NCBI GenBank assembly: GCA_027294815.1
Contig: JAPULP010000066.1
Location: forward strand, 1-5,848
Direction of reading: 5' to 3'
DNA from: Gemmatimonadota bacterium
Lineage (GTDB): Bacteria; Gemmatimonadota; Gemmatimonadetes; Gemmatimonadales; GWC2-71-9
DNA length: 5,848 nucleotides
Shown here: positions 5,492-5,848 of the stretch, piece after piece
Layout: every line of letters begins with the position of its first letter
How positions within the stretch are numbered: the first letter of the stretch is position 1
Program-made: the position numbers and the translations under genes
Notes under the pieces: generated by a model
Told to the model about the DNA's origin: nothing
Databases searched by the model: none
Seen by the model: the letters and a program-made list of their open reading frames with translations, nothing else

Positions 5492-5848
5492 GGAGAAGGG
5501 CCGCTCCGCCCCCGCAAGATAGATGGCGTTGAACAGGAACTTGAACGTGCCGTGCGGCTGCCCGCGTCGAAGCACTTCCGGGCCGAACATGTAGAGGTGG
5601 CCGGCGCCCACCCGAGCCTCCACCATCGCCACGCCGTTCTCCAACAGTTCTTGGCCCCACGCCCATCCGCTCCTGAGCGGTGTCGGCGTGTCGAACCACG
5701 CCAGCCGAGTGACGCCGTCGGCCGCGGCCGTCGGACCCAGGTCGAACACTGGGCTGTTGTTGAAATGAACGTCGATTTCCTCGCCCATGCCCCAGGCGAC
5801 CGGGCGGGTGTTGTCCACGCGAATTCGCAAAATGGATCCCGGAACGAA
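5489..5848 (-). CDS. C-terminal part of a probable M14-family metallopeptidase (N-terminus outside window)
   Basis: Only the last 119 residues are present. The frame is open through the right edge (VPGSILRIRVDNTRP enters the window), so the gene starts beyond 5848 and the TTG at 5830 is not its start. The segment FGPEVLRRGQPHGTFKFLFNAIYLAG, preceded by GVAMVEARVGAGHLYM, resembles the C-terminal amidotransferase-like domain I recall from secreted M14 zinc carboxypeptidase-like proteins of environmental bacteria. In these, a glycine-rich turn precedes an 'FG..P..R.Q.HGTFK' helix. The zinc ligands and catalytic Glu would lie upstream, so the peptidase call rests on this tail alone; another protein with a class I amidotransferase-like domain is possible. 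Its TAG stop is formed by the first bases of the heptamer array. The purine permease follows 92 nt later on the same strand. Confidence 0.65.
   Translation of the reverse strand, partial: FVPGSILRIRVDNTRPVAWGMGEEIDVHFNNSPVFDLGPTAAADGVTRLAWFDTPTPLRSGWAWGQELLENGVAMVEARVGAGHLYMFGPEVLRRGQPHGTFKFLFNAIYLAGAERPFS

Noticed and set aside
5489..5830. A complete 113-residue gene starting at the TTG at 5830
   Set aside because: The frame stays open to the window edge with family-like sequence upstream, so this is the tail of a larger gene.

Overview
This is a GC-rich bacterial chromosome segment with five protein genes. Two are cut off by the window edges, and two intergenic gaps hold unusual repeats. 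The gene content (an N-terminal zinc-ribbon Ser/Thr kinase, a secreted protein with Big2, IPT and PPC modules, a MacB/LolD-like ATPase, an AzgA-type purine permease and an M14-like peptidase C-terminus) suggests a Gram-negative soil or sediment lineage. Gemmatimonadota is my best guess. That placement is inference from gene style, because there is no rRNA or universal marker gene here.

Layout. On the minus strand at the left, an exported multi-domain protein (2129 to 600) is followed after 5 nt by a Ser/Thr protein kinase (594 to beyond position 1). This is a tight two-gene operon. The 426-nt divergent gap (2130-2555) holds, from left to right, a weak promoter for the exported protein, a strong minus-strand intrinsic terminator with no gene feeding it, a possible structured RNA, a 156-bp palindromic element made of GGCGGTA octamers with G-quadruplex ends, and an ECF-sigma-like promoter reading right. 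On the plus strand follow a solitary ABC-transporter ATPase (2556-3221) and an alpha/beta hydrolase (3276-3953), which may have its own promoter and a leaderless start. A 24-nt convergent gap separates the hydrolase from an AzgA/PbuG-like purine permease on the minus strand (5396-3978, GTG start). A second palindromic tandem array, of AGGTNTT heptamers, fills the gap between that permease and the tail of an upstream minus-strand gene (beyond 5848 to 5489) that resembles M14 metallopeptidases.

How the parts relate. The exported protein and the kinase are probably co-expressed. The ATPase has no permease beside it, so its partner must be elsewhere. The permease and peptidase lie in the same direction and may share transcripts that read through the heptamer array. 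I found no CRISPR array, transposase, tRNA or rRNA. The most unusual content is the pair of intergenic arrays. They differ in sequence but share one design: tandem 7-8-mers, a short centre, then the same unit inverted. The terminator without a gene is also unexplained.
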